Counted from the first letter of the stretch, positions 25,983 through 35,962 are shown. The stretch: 64,000 nucleotides of DNA from Streptomyces europaeiscabiei (GCF_036346855.1 NZ_CP107841.1:10668001-10732000); one strand, 5' to 3'. Translations and numbers: made by a program. The notes: generated from the sequence alone by a model not told the origin.

Positions 25983-27782
25983 TTGATACCCCACATATCC
26001 AGCCGATCCAGACGCACGCTGGTGCTGGCGGCCACGCTCGGCACCGCCCTCGCGTTCGGCGCCCCGGGCGCCCTCGCGGGCACGCTCCCCGTCGCCCCCT
26101 CCACCGCGCCGGCCGCCAAGGCCCACGCTCCGGCCGCCGTGCCGGCTTCCCAGAGCGCGACCTGGGTGGCCGGCACGCGTGCCTACCTCGTGATCACCGC
26201 CCCCGGTGACAGTTCGGCGGTCCGCTCCGCGATCGCGGCAGGCGGCGGCACCGTCTTCTCGAACTTCGACGCCATCGGCGTGATCGTCGCCCACTCGGCG
26301 TCCAGCGGATTCGCCGCCACCATGCGCGCCGTCGCCGGCGTGCAGCAGGTCGGCGCCACGCGCACCTCGGACGTCCCGGCCGACGCCTACAACCCGGCGC
26401 TCCCGGCCAATCCGGCTCAGGCCTCGACCCCGGCCGGAGAACCGGTCCGGGCCGACATGAGCCAGATCAAGGCCGACCAGGCCTGGGCCGTGAACCCGGG
26501 CTCCGCCTCGGTCAAGGTCGGCATCCTGGACACCGGTGTGGACGACCGGCACCAGGACCTGGCGCCCAACTTCAACGCGGCCGACTCGGTCTCCTGCGCC
26601 TACGGCAAGCCCGACACCCGTGCCGGCGCCTGGCGGGACGTCGACACGCACGGCACCCACGTGGCGGGCACCGTCGCCGCGGCCAAGAACGGCAAGGGCG
26701 TCGTCGGCGTGGCCCCCGGGGTGACGATCGCCGCGGTCCGGGTCGCCGAGCCGGGCAACGCCTTCTTCTTCGCCGAGAACACCATCTGCGGCTTCGTCTG
26801 GGCCGGTGACCACGGCTTCAAGGTCACCAACAACAGCTACTACACGGACCCGTGGCAGTTCAACTGCCCGGACAACATCGACCAGGCCGCCATCATCGAG
26901 GGCGTCAAGCGCGCCCAGGAGTACGCCGAAAGCAAGGGCTCCCTCCAGGTCGCCGCCGCGGGCAACGAGAACTACGACCTCGCCCACAAGACGACCGACT
27001 CCGCGAGCCCGAACGACTCGACGCCGGTCACCCGCACCATCACCAACGCCTGCCTCGACATCCCGACCGAGCTGCCGGGCGTGGTCACGGTCGCGGCCAA
27101 CGGCACGGGCGTCACCAAGGCCTCGTTCTCCAACTACGGGCAGGGCGTCATCGACATCGCGGCGCCGGGCAGCAGCGTGTACTCCACCGTCCCCGGCGGC
27201 GGCTACGGCAGCAAGAGCGGCACCTCGATGGCCGCCCCGCACGTGGCCGGCGTGGCGGCACTCATCGCCAGCGCCGACCCGGGCATCACCCCGGCGCAGA
27301 TCCGCGCCAAGCTGGCCGCCCAGGCCAACGACATCGCCTGCCCCTCGGACAGCCGCTGCACGGGCACGACGGCCGACAACGCGTTCTTCGGCGAGGGACA
27401 GACCGACGCCCTCAAGGCCGTCGGGGCCACCCCGCCGCCCGGCAAGTACTTCGAGAACCTCGCGGACTTCGCCGTCAACGACAACGCGACCGTCGAGAGC
27501 CCGATCGCCGTCACCGGCGTGACCGGCAACGCACCGGCCACCCTCAAGGTGGGTGTCGACATCAAGCACACCTACATCGGTGACCTGAAGGTCGACCTGG
27601 TGGCGCCGGACGGCACCGTCTACACGCTGCACAACCGCGCCGGCGCCGGCGCCGACAACATCGCCCAGACCTACACCGTGAACGCCTCCTCGGAGGTCGC
27701 GAACGGCACCTGGAAGCTGCGCGTCAACGACAACGCCGCCTCCGACACGGGCAAGATCGACGCCTGGAACCTGACCTTCTAG
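25983..27782 (+). CDS. Secreted subtilisin-like serine protease (S8) with P/homo-B domain
   Basis: 599 residues from a TTG at 25983, chosen because GGAGGA is 4 nt upstream and a signal peptide follows directly (RRTLVLAATLGTALAFGAPG). An inhibitor-I9-like propeptide comes next. The catalytic triad is Asp (VGILDTGVDD), His (DTHGTHVAGTVAA) and Ser (GTSMAAPHVAGVAA), with oxyanion Asn in VTNNSYY. The C-terminal 110 residues form a P-domain beta sandwich (DIKHTYIGDLKVDLVAPDGT). Exported degradative enzyme. Confidence 0.93.
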   Translation: MIPHISSRSRRTLVLAATLGTALAFGAPGALAGTLPVAPSTAPAAKAHAPAAVPASQSATWVAGTRAYLVITAPGDSSAVRSAIAAGGGTVFSNFDAIGVIVAHSASSGFAATMRAVAGVQQVGATRTSDVPADAYNPALPANPAQASTPAGEPVRADMSQIKADQAWAVNPGSASVKVGILDTGVDDRHQDLAPNFNAADSVSCAYGKPDTRAGAWRDVDTHGTHVAGTVAAAKNGKGVVGVAPGVTIAAVRVAEPGNAFFFAENTICGFVWAGDHGFKVTNNSYYTDPWQFNCPDNIDQAAIIEGVKRAQEYAESKGSLQVAAAGNENYDLAHKTTDSASPNDSTPVTRTITNACLDIPTELPGVVTVAANGTGVTKASFSNYGQGVIDIAAPGSSVYSTVPGGGYGSKSGTSMAAPHVAGVAALIASADPGITPAQIRAKLAAQANDIACPSDSRCTGTTADNAFFGEGQTDALKAVGATPPPGKYFENLADFAVNDNATVESPIAVTGVTGNAPATLKVGVDIKHTYIGDLKVDLVAPDGTVYTLHNRAGAGADNIAQTYTVNASSEVANGTWKLRVNDNAASDTGKIDAWNLTF

Positions 27783-28698
27783 CGCGCAGGGCCCGGCAAC
27801 GCCCGCGTACAGCACGCACTGCGCCGGCGACAGCTCCCCGCCCGCGGCCGCGGACAAGGCGGGCTGCGGTCTGTTCGGCCAGAGCTGCGAACTGCTGGGC
27901 GGCAGAGGGCATGGGGGCCTCGGCGGCGGTGCACGCCGCGGTCGGGGCCCCACCATGCCGGACACCGTTCCCGGGAAGGCCGCGGACGGCCTGGGGACGG
28001 TGTCCGGCTCACCGTGCGCGTCCCTGAGGAGCTGCAGGGCGGTGTCCGCGCTGACCGGCCGGGCCGACCCTGACCCGGGGCGCACGGGAGACCGCGTACG
28101 CCTGGCCGGAGATCGAGACGATCGCCGTGGTGGCCTGGCCCCGTGGCGTTGTGACCAGGCCCCGTGGCGTTCGCCACCTGGGGCTGCTTGCGATCCGGCC
28201 CATGGGGCGCATCGAGGAGAGGACCGACCGTACGAAAGCCTGCTGCCGAGACCGGTGCCGGGTGACCTGACTCTGTGTCTGCTGCCGGAGGCGACGCATG
28301 ATCGGCGGCTCCTGGAGACCGCGCTCGCGAGGTTCGCCGACGAGGAGCAGCTCGCCCTGCCCGGCCAGGCATGGCTGCGGACGTCTGCCGGGGTCCCGGC
28401 GCCTCCCAGGACCGGCTCCGCGTTCGTCGGCCGTCAACCGATGAAGGTGTCCGCCCTCATGGGGCCGGTGCTCAGGGCCCCTCGGCCGGAACAACAGGAA
28501 GGCGCCGTGCTGCGAGCCACGATGGCAGTCTCCTCCGGCTCCGGTCGGCGGCAGGCCGTGCACCTCCCGGCCGGCGGCAACCGTCGTCGTCGGCCGTCGT
28601 CGTCGGCCGTCGTCGGCCGGGGTGGTTGCGCGAGCATGCCCATGCGGCCTTGCCGCGACGGTGGGGTGGTGTGCGAGGCATGCGCGCCCCGAGCCCGG
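27783..28698. other. Gene-poor stretch with decayed sequence
   Basis: Long open frames exist on both strands but are compositional. I found no domain, start with ribosome-binding site, or family match. A duplicated ccccgtggcgtt unit (about 28138-28172) and a cgtcgtcggc run (about 28580-28620) point to past rearrangement. Confidence 0.45.
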
Positions 28699-29088
28699 GC
28701 TGGTCTGTGCGCCATCGCGGTCTGCGGGATCGGCGCGCTCACCCTCCTCGCCGTGTTCGGCACGCCCGGCATGCTGGTGGTCACGCTGGTCTTCATCGGG
28801 ATGGCGGTGCCGACGGCCGGGGCCACCACCCCGATCGAGGCGCTGCCCGGCTTCTTCCGCTTCCTCGCGGAGTTCGAGCCACTGCGGCAGATCACCGGCG
28901 GCATCCGCTCGATCCTCTGCTTCGACGCGCAGGGCGACGCGGGCCCGACCCGGGGCTGGGTGATGATGGCCGCCGGCCTCCTGGCGGCCGTACTGTTCGG
29001 CTTCGGCGTGCTGGGCTGGTACGACCGCAAGGGACTGCACCGCATCCCGGTCGAGACGGAGCCCGGGAAGAGCGCCGCCCCGGTGTAG
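28699..29088 (+). pseudogene. C-terminal remnant of a DUF3533 (YhgE/Pip-type) membrane protein
   Basis: The last 130 codons match the tail of DUF3533 membrane proteins: TTPIEALPGFFRFLAEFEPL, RQITGGIRSILCFDAQGDAG, then a final transmembrane helix (MMAAGLLAAVLFGFGVLGWY) and a short cytoplasmic tail. Three hydrophobic segments remain. Everything N-terminal of about 28699 is unrelated, so the gene is truncated. The adjacent divergent-style TetR gene at 29322 may once have controlled it. Confidence 0.65.
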
Positions 29089-29276
29089 CGCATCCGCTCC
29101 CGCATCACTTGGGGCGGGGCTGTGGTGCGGAGTGGCCCCGTGTGCGTGGCCCGTGGGGACGGAGGGCGGGCGCACCGTCAGGGCTCGGCGAGGGTCTTTC
29201 TCCCGGGGCCGTCGCCGAGCCTCTGGGTGGACGCGAGGTGCCCGCACGGCGCGGGGCGGCTCCCGGCACCCATGGA

Positions 29277-29310
29277 AACTGATCGGTTTTTATTTCGTCC
29301 GATTCGAGTT
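29277..29310. promoter_or_regulatory. Inverted repeat upstream of TetR gene
   Basis: ATCGG (29282-29286) and CCGAT (29299-29303) lie in an AT-rich patch just before the TetR start. The arrangement fits an autoregulatory TetR operator. Confidence 0.4.
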
Positions 29311-29321
29311 ACCCTCGCGAT

Positions 29322-29891
29322 ATGACCACCGAAGTGAAGCCAAGTTCCAGAGAGCGGCTGCTGGAGGCAGCGGCCACGCTCACCTACCGAGACGGTGTCA
29401 ACGTCGGCGTCGAGGCCCTGTGCAAGGCGGCGGGAGTGTCGAAGCGCTCCATGTACCAGCTGTTCGAGAGCAAGGACGACCTGCTGGCGGCAAGTCTGAA
29501 GGAGCACACTGCCTCCTTCGTGGCCGCTCTCCTGCCCCCGGCGGACGACGGCCGCACCCCCCGCGAACGGATCCTGCACGTCTTCGAGCAACTGGAGTCG
29601 CAGTCGGGCGCGCCCGACTTCCAGGGCTGCCGGTACCTGGCTGTGCAGATCGAGCTCAAGGATCAGACCCACCCCGCGAGCCGGGTGGCACACCAGATCA
29701 AGGCGAAACTGACGGCCTTCTTCCGTGCCGAGGCAGAACAGGGCGGCGCGAGCGACCCCGACCTGCTGGCCCGGCAGCTCATCCTGGTCTTCGACGGCGC
29801 CAGCGCCCGCGCGGGGATCGGAGCCGACACCATCACGGGACTCATCGCCCCCACCGTGGTCACCCTGCTCGACACGGCAGGCGTGCGCTGA
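29322..29891 (+). CDS. TetR-family transcriptional repressor
   Basis: 189 residues. The HTH is RERLLEAAATLTYRDGVNVG followed by AAGVSKRSMYQLFESKDDLL. The ligand domain includes CRYLAVQIELKDQTHPASRVA, a segment common in TetR proteins that control export or oxidoreductase genes. It follows the DUF3533 remnant, whose intact relatives are transporters or envelope proteins. An inverted repeat upstream suggests autoregulation. The stop is followed by about 590 nt without a gene. Confidence 0.85.
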   Translation: MTTEVKPSSRERLLEAAATLTYRDGVNVGVEALCKAAGVSKRSMYQLFESKDDLLAASLKEHTASFVAALLPPADDGRTPRERILHVFEQLESQSGAPDFQGCRYLAVQIELKDQTHPASRVAHQIKAKLTAFFRAEAEQGGASDPDLLARQLILVFDGASARAGIGADTITGLIAPTVVTLLDTAGVR

Positions 29892-30482
29892 CGCCTCGTC
29901 CTTCCCGCGTTTCCCGGATCCTCGTCGGGCCCGCCCGGACGACCTCGCCGATCAGGCCGCCGGCCTGTGTCCCGGCGGCCGCCACGGCGGCACATCCCTG
30001 CATCTGCATGTGCATCAGAAACGTTTCGGGGCGTGTCGAGACCACCCGCGTGTGAGCGTTCGCCATTGCCCGAAGGGCCGGCGCTCCCCTCTCCATCCCG
30101 TTGGCCGCCCTCTCGAAGCAGGCACGTGTCTTCCGCGCTCCGTGCTCCGCGCCAGTGCGGCGGCGAAGATCGCCCCTTCGAGTGATCCTGTTGTGCGCCG
30201 TCCGGTGAGGTGGCGGTCATGGCGGCGTCGGCCGCGTGGGCCCCTGCCGAACCCACGAGGCCCAGCCGAGGCGGCCCCCCCCCACCGATACCGCCGCCGT
30301 CCTGAGGATTCCACGCCGGGGATCAGTACAGCCCTCCCCGGAGTGAGTCGCGTGCGAGGACTGGCGTGGGGGAGCAGGCGGAGAGCGTGGGCCCCCGACA
30401 CGGACTCGGTCCGTGTTCAGCCGGGCACGCCCACACTCACCGGTTGGCCCTGGACGGCGGCACCTGCCGTCGGCGCAGTCGA
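29892..30482. other. Stretch without recognisable gene
   Basis: Composition is mixed and no frame has coding-like start signals or motifs. Probably decayed sequence. Confidence 0.45.
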
Positions 30483-30640
30483 TCACTGCTCGGTCAGGGT
30501 GACCTCGTCGCAGTAGCCGTCGCCCGTTCCGGGGACGAGGTGGCAGTAGATGCGGGCGGCCGTCACACCTGCCCCCGTCGTGAAGGTCGTCGACTGCTTG
30601 GAGAAGGTGCTCGACGTGGTCGAGGCACTCGTGACGCGGA
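30483..30640 (-). pseudogene. C-terminal fragment of a secreted carbohydrate-binding-type protein
   Basis: The minus frame reads FTTGAGVTAARIYCHLVPGT then GDGYCDEVTLTEQ and a stop. This pattern (aromatic-rich beta strands, Y-C-D-x-V-x-L end) resembles the last strands of carbohydrate-binding modules on secreted actinomycete hydrolases. No upstream part is present. Confidence 0.4.
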
Positions 30641-30650
30641 GCCGTTATAG

Positions 30651-31424
30651 CTATGGTGCTGTGAAGAGCAGCGGGAAGCGCAGGCCCAGCCACGGTTTGC
30701 GGCCCCAGACGACAACCTTGGCGCGGGCCATGACGGTGGGGACGGTCCAGCGGCCCAGGGCGAGGAGGAGGAAGGCCACGGGGTCGATGGCTATCGTGCA
30801 ATCGGGGCGCCTGGGCGGGGTGTCGGTGACCGTGGGCACGCCGTCCGCGAAGGTGACGGCGAAGCGGTCGCGGCCGATCCGCAACAGATAGCACGCATGG
30901 TGGCCGGCCGCGCCGGGGTTCACTACACGCGGCATGGCCAGTCGTATGAAGGGCAGCGTGAACGCGACCACTTCTCGGTCGACCATGTGCGGCCCGCGCA
31001 GCGCGACCGCGATGTCGTATCCGTGCCCGAGCAGGTGCGTGAGCAGGTACGAGCCCAGGGTGGCCCTATCCATCGGCCCCATCGGCGTCAGCACCGCCTC
31101 CCGCGGACTGCAACCGGCCGCGGCCGCAACGAAGGCCCGGGCCCTGTCCGCGATCTCCGCGCCGAGGACCGCCGGATCCCGCTGCGGGAAGACGGCCAGA
31201 GCCGCACGGTTGGCCGCCGCGAGACCGCTCGGCGTCCCATCGCCGTAGGGACGGTCCTCGCCCGCCCCGATGTCCCCCATCAGCTTCCCTGCCAGCGCGA
31301 GGTGCGCCGCCGCCTCCCCCACCGTCCACTCCGCGCCGGGCAACGGCGTCCGCGGGTCGGCTCCCGCCTCGAGCAGCACCGCGATCCGGTCGGCAGTGGC
31401 GACAATGGCCCCCTCGAGTGTCAT
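30651..31424 (-). CDS. Maleylpyruvate isomerase/DinB-like mycothiol-dependent enzyme family protein
   Basis: 257 residues from ATG 31424. The N-terminal domain is a four-helix DinB/MDMPI bundle (ATADRIAVLLEAGADPRTPL, PGAEWTVGEAAAHLALAGKL) with His residues at metal-type positions (AAAHLALAG, THLLGHGYDIA). The C-terminal domain (from about 160) is an SCP2-like lipid-binding fold. Members act as mycothiol-dependent isomerases or transferases; the substrate here is unknown. Sequence upstream of 31424 in the same frame belongs to an IS630 remnant, so the longer start is rejected. Confidence 0.75.
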   Translation of the reverse strand: MTLEGAIVATADRIAVLLEAGADPRTPLPGAEWTVGEAAAHLALAGKLMGDIGAGEDRPYGDGTPSGLAAANRAALAVFPQRDPAVLGAEIADRARAFVAAAAGCSPREAVLTPMGPMDRATLGSYLLTHLLGHGYDIAVALRGPHMVDREVVAFTLPFIRLAMPRVVNPGAAGHHACYLLRIGRDRFAVTFADGVPTVTDTPPRRPDCTIAIDPVAFLLLALGRWTVPTVMARAKVVVWGRKPWLGLRFPLLFTAP

Positions 31425-31534
31425 GGGCACGATCGTGTACGCAGTCGGACGTCCTGTCCAGTGCCCTGTCGGTCCCGCTCCCGCCTGTACCTGAAGAACC
31501 ACTACTGACCTCCTTTCGGATTGTCCTCGGGCGC

Positions 31535-31709
31535 CGGGGGCAAGGGTCGGACCGGTTTCGGTGAGGCAGCCGTTGATGGGTTCGGGATGGCACTGGATGT
31601 GGGCGAGGCCTCGGCGGAGGGTGCGGGTGAGGTGCTCGGGATCGCTGAATGCGGTGCTGGCCGTCCACCCGCACCGTAACAGGGGCCGGACACCTTCCAC
31701 CGGGTTCAA
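31535..31709 (-). pseudogene. IS630-family transposase C-terminal remnant
   Basis: The minus frame reads NPVEGVRPLLRCG, TAFSDPEHLTRTLRRGLAHI and INGCLTETG. This is the conserved end of IS630/Tc1-type transposases, where the NP-x-E motif carries the last catalytic residue. The N-terminal two thirds are missing. Confidence 0.6.
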
Positions 31710-32016
31710 GTCCGCTCTGCAGAAAGGAAGTTGGGCGATGGTGGGTCAGTCGTGGCCGGCTGCGTACCTACACCCGCGGCAAGGACCGCATCCTGCGACG
31801 CATCACGTGAGCCGGATCGGCGAGGAGTGCCAGGGCGCCGAGGGTGCCGTTGCCTGGGCTGCATCCGCCGGCATCCCCGTCACGCCGAAGTCAGCCAGGA
31901 TCGAAGAACTGCTGTGCTCACACGAGACCTTCGCAGAAGACCTCTTCAGCACACTGCTCGACCAGCCGGGCTTCCCGGCCTGCGACGCCGGGGCGAGGCA
32001 CGCATAAAGTATCCGG

Positions 32017-32475
32017 ATGATCATTGGAGGGGGCAGGTACGCCCGAAGTGCCGTCTGTACGGCACTGCTTGCCCTTGCCGCCGCAACAGCCGGATGCAGC
32101 AGGGCAACGGACGGTGGGACCGCGCAGCCCACCGACATCGTCACGTCCGCGCCTGATCCGAGCGAAACAGCCGGGCGCAAGGCATGCATTGACGCGTGGG
32201 CCAAGGCCGTCCTCGCCCACCCCAGGCACTGGAGTCCGGGTCTGGAGGAAACGCCCGAAGAGTGCCCAGGGCAGTTGGGAGACACCTGGGCGACCCTGTA
32301 CGTGCTCGGCAAGGAGAAAGCCGAGAAGGAAAGGGTGAAACTTCCGCCGATCGATGACGGTGCTCCGACCGCGGCGCTGTACGAGGTGCCCGGGGAGATC
32401 GAGCAGTTGGTGCAGGAACACCAGGGGCCGGGCGACGAGGAGATCGAAGAGCCGACCGCTCCCCGAGGGACATGA
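32017..32475 (+). CDS. Small lipoprotein
   Basis: 152 residues with a lipoprotein signal: RYAR then a hydrophobic core (AVCTALLALAAATAGC) and lipobox TAGC placing the lipidated Cys at about residue 27. The mature part is acidic and contains a KACIDAWAKAV and EECPGQLG pair of Cys. No named family recognised. Likely anchored on the outer face of the membrane. Stands alone. Confidence 0.75.
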   Translation: MIIGGGRYARSAVCTALLALAAATAGCSRATDGGTAQPTDIVTSAPDPSETAGRKACIDAWAKAVLAHPRHWSPGLEETPEECPGQLGDTWATLYVLGKEKAEKERVKLPPIDDGAPTAALYEVPGEIEQLVQEHQGPGDEEIEEPTAPRGT

Positions 32476-32652
32476 GCACTAACCGCCTGGCCGCCGTGCT
32501 CTTCGACGGCGACTGGACGGCCGAGGACAGCGCGCTGTCAGTGCCCCGCCGTAAGGTGCCGGGCGTGGCACGTCATCGGCCTCGACCCGCAGTTGTCACC
32601 ACCCCCGGCCCGCACCGCTGTCCGGAAAGCCCGACAGAGAGCAGATCCCGCC

Positions 32653-32838
32653 GTGTTCCAGGAGACCCCCATCTTCAGCCGCCTAGTCGACGAGCGCGGC
32701 GACGTCCCCGCCCAGGTACGGGGCGAGGCCGAACGCATACGACACGACTTGGCCCGCGTTCTGCGCCAGGCGCCCGCATCCTCCCTGAGCACACCGCGCA
32801 ACGCCCCAAGCCCGACGGCTCCCTCCACCGTCTTGTAA
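32653..32838 (+). CDS. Short hypothetical protein, possibly truncated
   Basis: 61 codons from a GTG. The first 40 residues (TPIFSRLVDERGDVPAQVRG) look like the start of a family of small actinomycete proteins beginning TPIYxxLVxERGDVPAxVR. The tail after residue 42 is Ser/Pro-rich and probably out of frame or replaced. Confidence 0.4.
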   Translation: MFQETPIFSRLVDERGDVPAQVRGEAERIRHDLARVLRQAPASSLSTPRNAPSPTAPSTVL

Positions 32839-32976
32839 AGGTGCGAGGGGCCGGCCGCTTGCCGTGATCTGGCGCAGCACGTCTCACCCCTTCGGTCCTG
32901 GCCGCACTGATGGCGTCCTGCGGCCCTGCGCCTGGAACGGCCCTCGTTGTCAGTGCCGCATGGCATGGTTCGGATC

Positions 32977-35121
32977 ATGTTCGAGGGACTTGATGACATC
33001 GACTGGGCATCGATGGAGCACGCGTACGGCACCGCCGAGGAGGTACCGGCACTGCTGTGGGCGCTGCGTTCCCCGCACACCGAGGAACGCCGCACGGCCC
33101 TCGACCGCTTCTACGGCGCGGTCCATCATCAGGGCAGCGTGTACCCGTCGACGGCGGCCAGCCTGCCCTTCCTGTTCGAGCTGGCCGCCGACGGCACCAC
33201 GTCTGAGCGGGCCGCCGTCGTCGCGCTGCTGGTCAGCATCGGCCGGGAGTCCCTCGACCTGGGCTTCGAGGACGACGGCACCGAGATCGAGTACTACCCA
33301 CCGATGGGCTGCGGGCAGGCCGTCGCCTTCCTGCGCGAGCGGGGTGCGCAGTTCGCCGAACTCGCCCGCGACCCCGACCCGGACGTGCGCCTGGCCGCGA
33401 TCGGCGGGCTCGGACTCTTCCTCGACGACACCGACCGGGCCGCCGCCGTGCTGCGCGAGCGGCTGGCCGCCGAGCAAGATATCGCGGCGCGGCTGTGGAT
33501 CGTTCAGGCGGCGGCCACCCTGGCACTGCGCCTGCCGGCGGCCACGCAACAGGTGACGGGCTGGCTCTCCGGGCTCGCCGCCGACCCGGCCCATGGCCCG
33601 GTGACCCGGCTCGCGGCCGTGGTCCAGCGAGCCCGCTGCGCCCCGGATGAGATCGGTGAGGATGCCGTGCCGGTCGCCGTCGGCCTGCTGCGCGAGACCG
33701 CCCACGCCCTACCCGTGCAGCCGATCGCACCGGCCCCGAGCCGCCCGGCGGCACCCACGGACACAGTCGCGCCCCAGATCATCGCCGCCTTCGAAGATCT
33801 CGACCGGCACACGCGCGTGTACGCACCGACCACAGCCCTGCTGCGTACGTTTCACGAAGCCCTGGGAGCCCGGGTCCCCGAGCGCACCGCAGTGCTGGCC
33901 GAGCAACTGAGCAGCCCCGACCCCGGCTCACGCCTGGACGCAGTCCGGATGAGCGGCGAGCTGATGCGCACCTGGCGCGGGGGTCACACCAGGCTCCTCC
34001 TGCTGGTCGCCGGCCAGCTCACCACGGCTGACCACGAGGTCGCCGCCGAGGCTACGGCCGTCCTGGAGGCATGCCACGCGATCGCAGCCCCGGCCCGGGA
34101 GGCACTCGCCGCGCACATCGACGCCCAACGCGCCGCGTACGGACCCCACGTATGGGCGACCCCCGACGTACTGCTGCGCAGAAGCCACCAGGAGGCCGTC
34201 CGGGCCCTGGCGCGACTCGGCGACGCACGCGCGCTTCCGAGTCTGCTGGCCGCACTGGACAGCGACGTCGACGCCTGGCGCGCGATCCAGTGCGCAGGGC
34301 ATCTGCCGCAGGCGGCGAACCAGTTGGCGCCCCGGCTCCGCGACCACCTGCACCGGCTCGACCTCTCCCAGCAGCGGAACGAGATGAGCGCCGCCGCGAT
34401 CCTGACCGCCCTGGCCGCCCTCGACGATCCGGCCTCGGTTCCTGTGCTGGTGGACACGCTCGGCGCTGCGGCGCGCCATGAGCAGCACGGCGTCACGCGA
34501 TCAGCCCTGAAGGCACTGAGGGCGTTCGGCCCGGCGGCAACCGGAGCACGGGCCACGATCCGGTCGCTGACCACCGCCACCGACACACACGTACGGCCCG
34601 CCGCTGTCGCCGCGCTGTGGGCCACCGGCGGCGACCTGGCCGAGGTCATGCCGCTCCTGCTCGGCCTCCTCGACGACCCGATCACCTTCCGGATCAGCGA
34701 CGCGGCTGATCTGCTCGGACAGATAGGCCCGCCCGCCTCCACCGCACTTCCGCGCCTGCGAGGCCTCCTGACACACGACAACGAATGGGTCAGGGTGCAC
34801 TGCGCGGCCGCGCTCTGGGAGATCGCCGGCGAGGCCGAGGCACCGCCCGTCCTGGACACCCTGCTGCAGGCCATGGCCAAGAACCCCGCAACGGCCAACC
34901 ACGTCGTGAACTGCCTGGACCGCATGGGCCCCCTCGCGGCACCGGCCCTGCCCCTGCTCCGCGAGCAACTGGCCCAGCCCCGGCGCGGCGGCAGGTTCCA
35001 GAGCATCGACCACGACGAGGAACTCCAGCAGGTCAGTCGTACCCTCATCGCCCGGCTCGATCCCCAAGCGCCGGCTGGTCCGCCCACCTCGCCCCCGACG
35101 ACGCGCTCCGGCTGCCCCTGA
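32977..35121 (+). CDS. HEAT-repeat protein
   Basis: 714 residues starting MFEGLDDIDWASMEHAYG. The whole protein is helical HEAT/PBS-lyase repeats, with many AL-x-x-G-D-A-x-A-L-P-x-L-L units (e.g. LARLGDARALPSLLAALD, LTALAALDDPASVPVLVDTL). No catalytic motif, signal peptide or membrane segment. Such proteins are usually cytosolic binding scaffolds. Several in-frame starts are close (32947, 32965); 32977 gives the N-terminus I judge most conserved, but no good ribosome-binding site is seen. Confidence 0.8.
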   Translation: MFEGLDDIDWASMEHAYGTAEEVPALLWALRSPHTEERRTALDRFYGAVHHQGSVYPSTAASLPFLFELAADGTTSERAAVVALLVSIGRESLDLGFEDDGTEIEYYPPMGCGQAVAFLRERGAQFAELARDPDPDVRLAAIGGLGLFLDDTDRAAAVLRERLAAEQDIAARLWIVQAAATLALRLPAATQQVTGWLSGLAADPAHGPVTRLAAVVQRARCAPDEIGEDAVPVAVGLLRETAHALPVQPIAPAPSRPAAPTDTVAPQIIAAFEDLDRHTRVYAPTTALLRTFHEALGARVPERTAVLAEQLSSPDPGSRLDAVRMSGELMRTWRGGHTRLLLLVAGQLTTADHEVAAEATAVLEACHAIAAPAREALAAHIDAQRAAYGPHVWATPDVLLRRSHQEAVRALARLGDARALPSLLAALDSDVDAWRAIQCAGHLPQAANQLAPRLRDHLHRLDLSQQRNEMSAAAILTALAALDDPASVPVLVDTLGAAARHEQHGVTRSALKALRAFGPAATGARATIRSLTTATDTHVRPAAVAALWATGGDLAEVMPLLLGLLDDPITFRISDAADLLGQIGPPASTALPRLRGLLTHDNEWVRVHCAAALWEIAGEAEAPPVLDTLLQAMAKNPATANHVVNCLDRMGPLAAPALPLLREQLAQPRRGGRFQSIDHDEELQQVSRTLIARLDPQAPAGPPTSPPTTRSGCP

Positions 35122-35339
35122 CCCGGCCGGCGCCGAGCACACCCCACCGCGCGCCCCGGGCACCACCGCCGAACGCGCGGCCGCGCACCTGGGCGACCGT
35201 AACGCGCCCGCACCGGCCGCCCTCACAGCTCGCGTCGGCACGGTCCGCCTGCGGCTACCAGCACATCGAGGCGATCACGGACGCCGCCTACACCGAGGAC
35301 ATCACCCGCTCCTTCCCGCTCAGCCCCCCGGGCGCGCCC

Positions 35340-35584
35340 CGCCTCGTCAAAGGGAGCGAGACGCCCCGATCCGAAACCGGAGCCTGGACGACAAACGGGC
35401 GGCCGCGGCCGCACATGCTGCTGCCCTCACATGGACCGGCGAAACGGGCGACATCAAGGCAGCCACGATCCTGCTCGTCGACGACATCTTCACCAGCGGG
35501 TCGCAGCTTCAGCAGGTCGCACTCCGGCTCCGGGCATCCGGCGCCGCCGACGTCCGCGGACTCGTCCTTGCGCGCGTCCCCTGA
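35340..35584 (+). pseudogene. Phosphoribosyltransferase (ComFC-like) C-terminal remnant
   Basis: The frame ending at 35584 reads SLDDKRAAAA, then ATILLVDDIFTSGSQLQQVA and GAADVRGLVLARVP. The LVDDIFTSGSQ segment is the PRPP-binding motif of type I phosphoribosyltransferases. No intact N-terminal part is present; the frame upstream becomes compositionally random. Confidence 0.55.
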
Positions 35585-35735
35585 AGCGGATGACCGGCGG
35601 CTGGGCAACACCCCAGCCAGCAGGGGAGAGGGGGATCACTCCCATCCGGCGCTGAACAGCGCGCATTCGAGCAGGTCGGGGGCTGCACCAGGCGGCCAGG
35701 CGCCGGTGGAGGCCAGCTGACGGGCGGCTGCGTGC

Positions 35736-35888
35736 ATGAAGGACCTCCGCCAGGAGTACGATACCCACGTCCGCCGCTACCTATGGGGCGGACACTTCTG
35801 GTCCGGCTCCTACTTCGCAGGCTCCTGCGGCGGCGCACCCCTGACCGTCGTCCGCCAGTACATCGAGAACCAGCAGCGGCCCGTGTGA
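35736..35888 (+). pseudogene. IS200/IS605 TnpA (HUH/Y1 transposase) C-terminal remnant
   Basis: 50 codons: RRYLWGGHFWSGSYFAGSCG followed by GAPLTVVRQYIENQQRP. This is the conserved C-terminus of Y1 transposases. The HUH motif part is missing. The sequence at about 35975-36000 (CCTGAAGGACGGAGC) resembles a terminus of such elements. Confidence 0.65.
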
Positions 35889-35930
35889 GCCGGTGACCCA
35901 AGGCGCAGTGAACTCCGGCGCTCCGGGCCT

Positions 35931-35962
35931 CCGGGCCTCCGGGCCTCCGGGCCAAGGATGCG
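35931..35962. repeat. 8-bp tandem repeat, four copies
   Basis: Unit ctccgggc four times in a row, inside the IS605 remnant's 3' region. Confidence 0.85.

Noticed and set aside
25581..28085. 834-codon open frame on the minus strand
   Set aside because: Runs antisense through the S8 protease, whose catalytic triad is clear in the plus frame.
27955..28698. N-terminal part of the open frame leading into the DUF3533 remnant
   Set aside because: No similarity to the family and no start signal; only the last 130 codons are coding-like.
30651..31709. Longer start of the maleylpyruvate isomerase-like gene
   Set aside because: The extra 95 residues include an IS630 transposase tail and are not part of the enzyme family.
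32472..32867. Possible small protein starting right after the lipoprotein gene
   Set aside because: Overlaps its stop but becomes Arg/Pro-rich at once with no family pattern; the GTG frame at 32653 is more coding-like.
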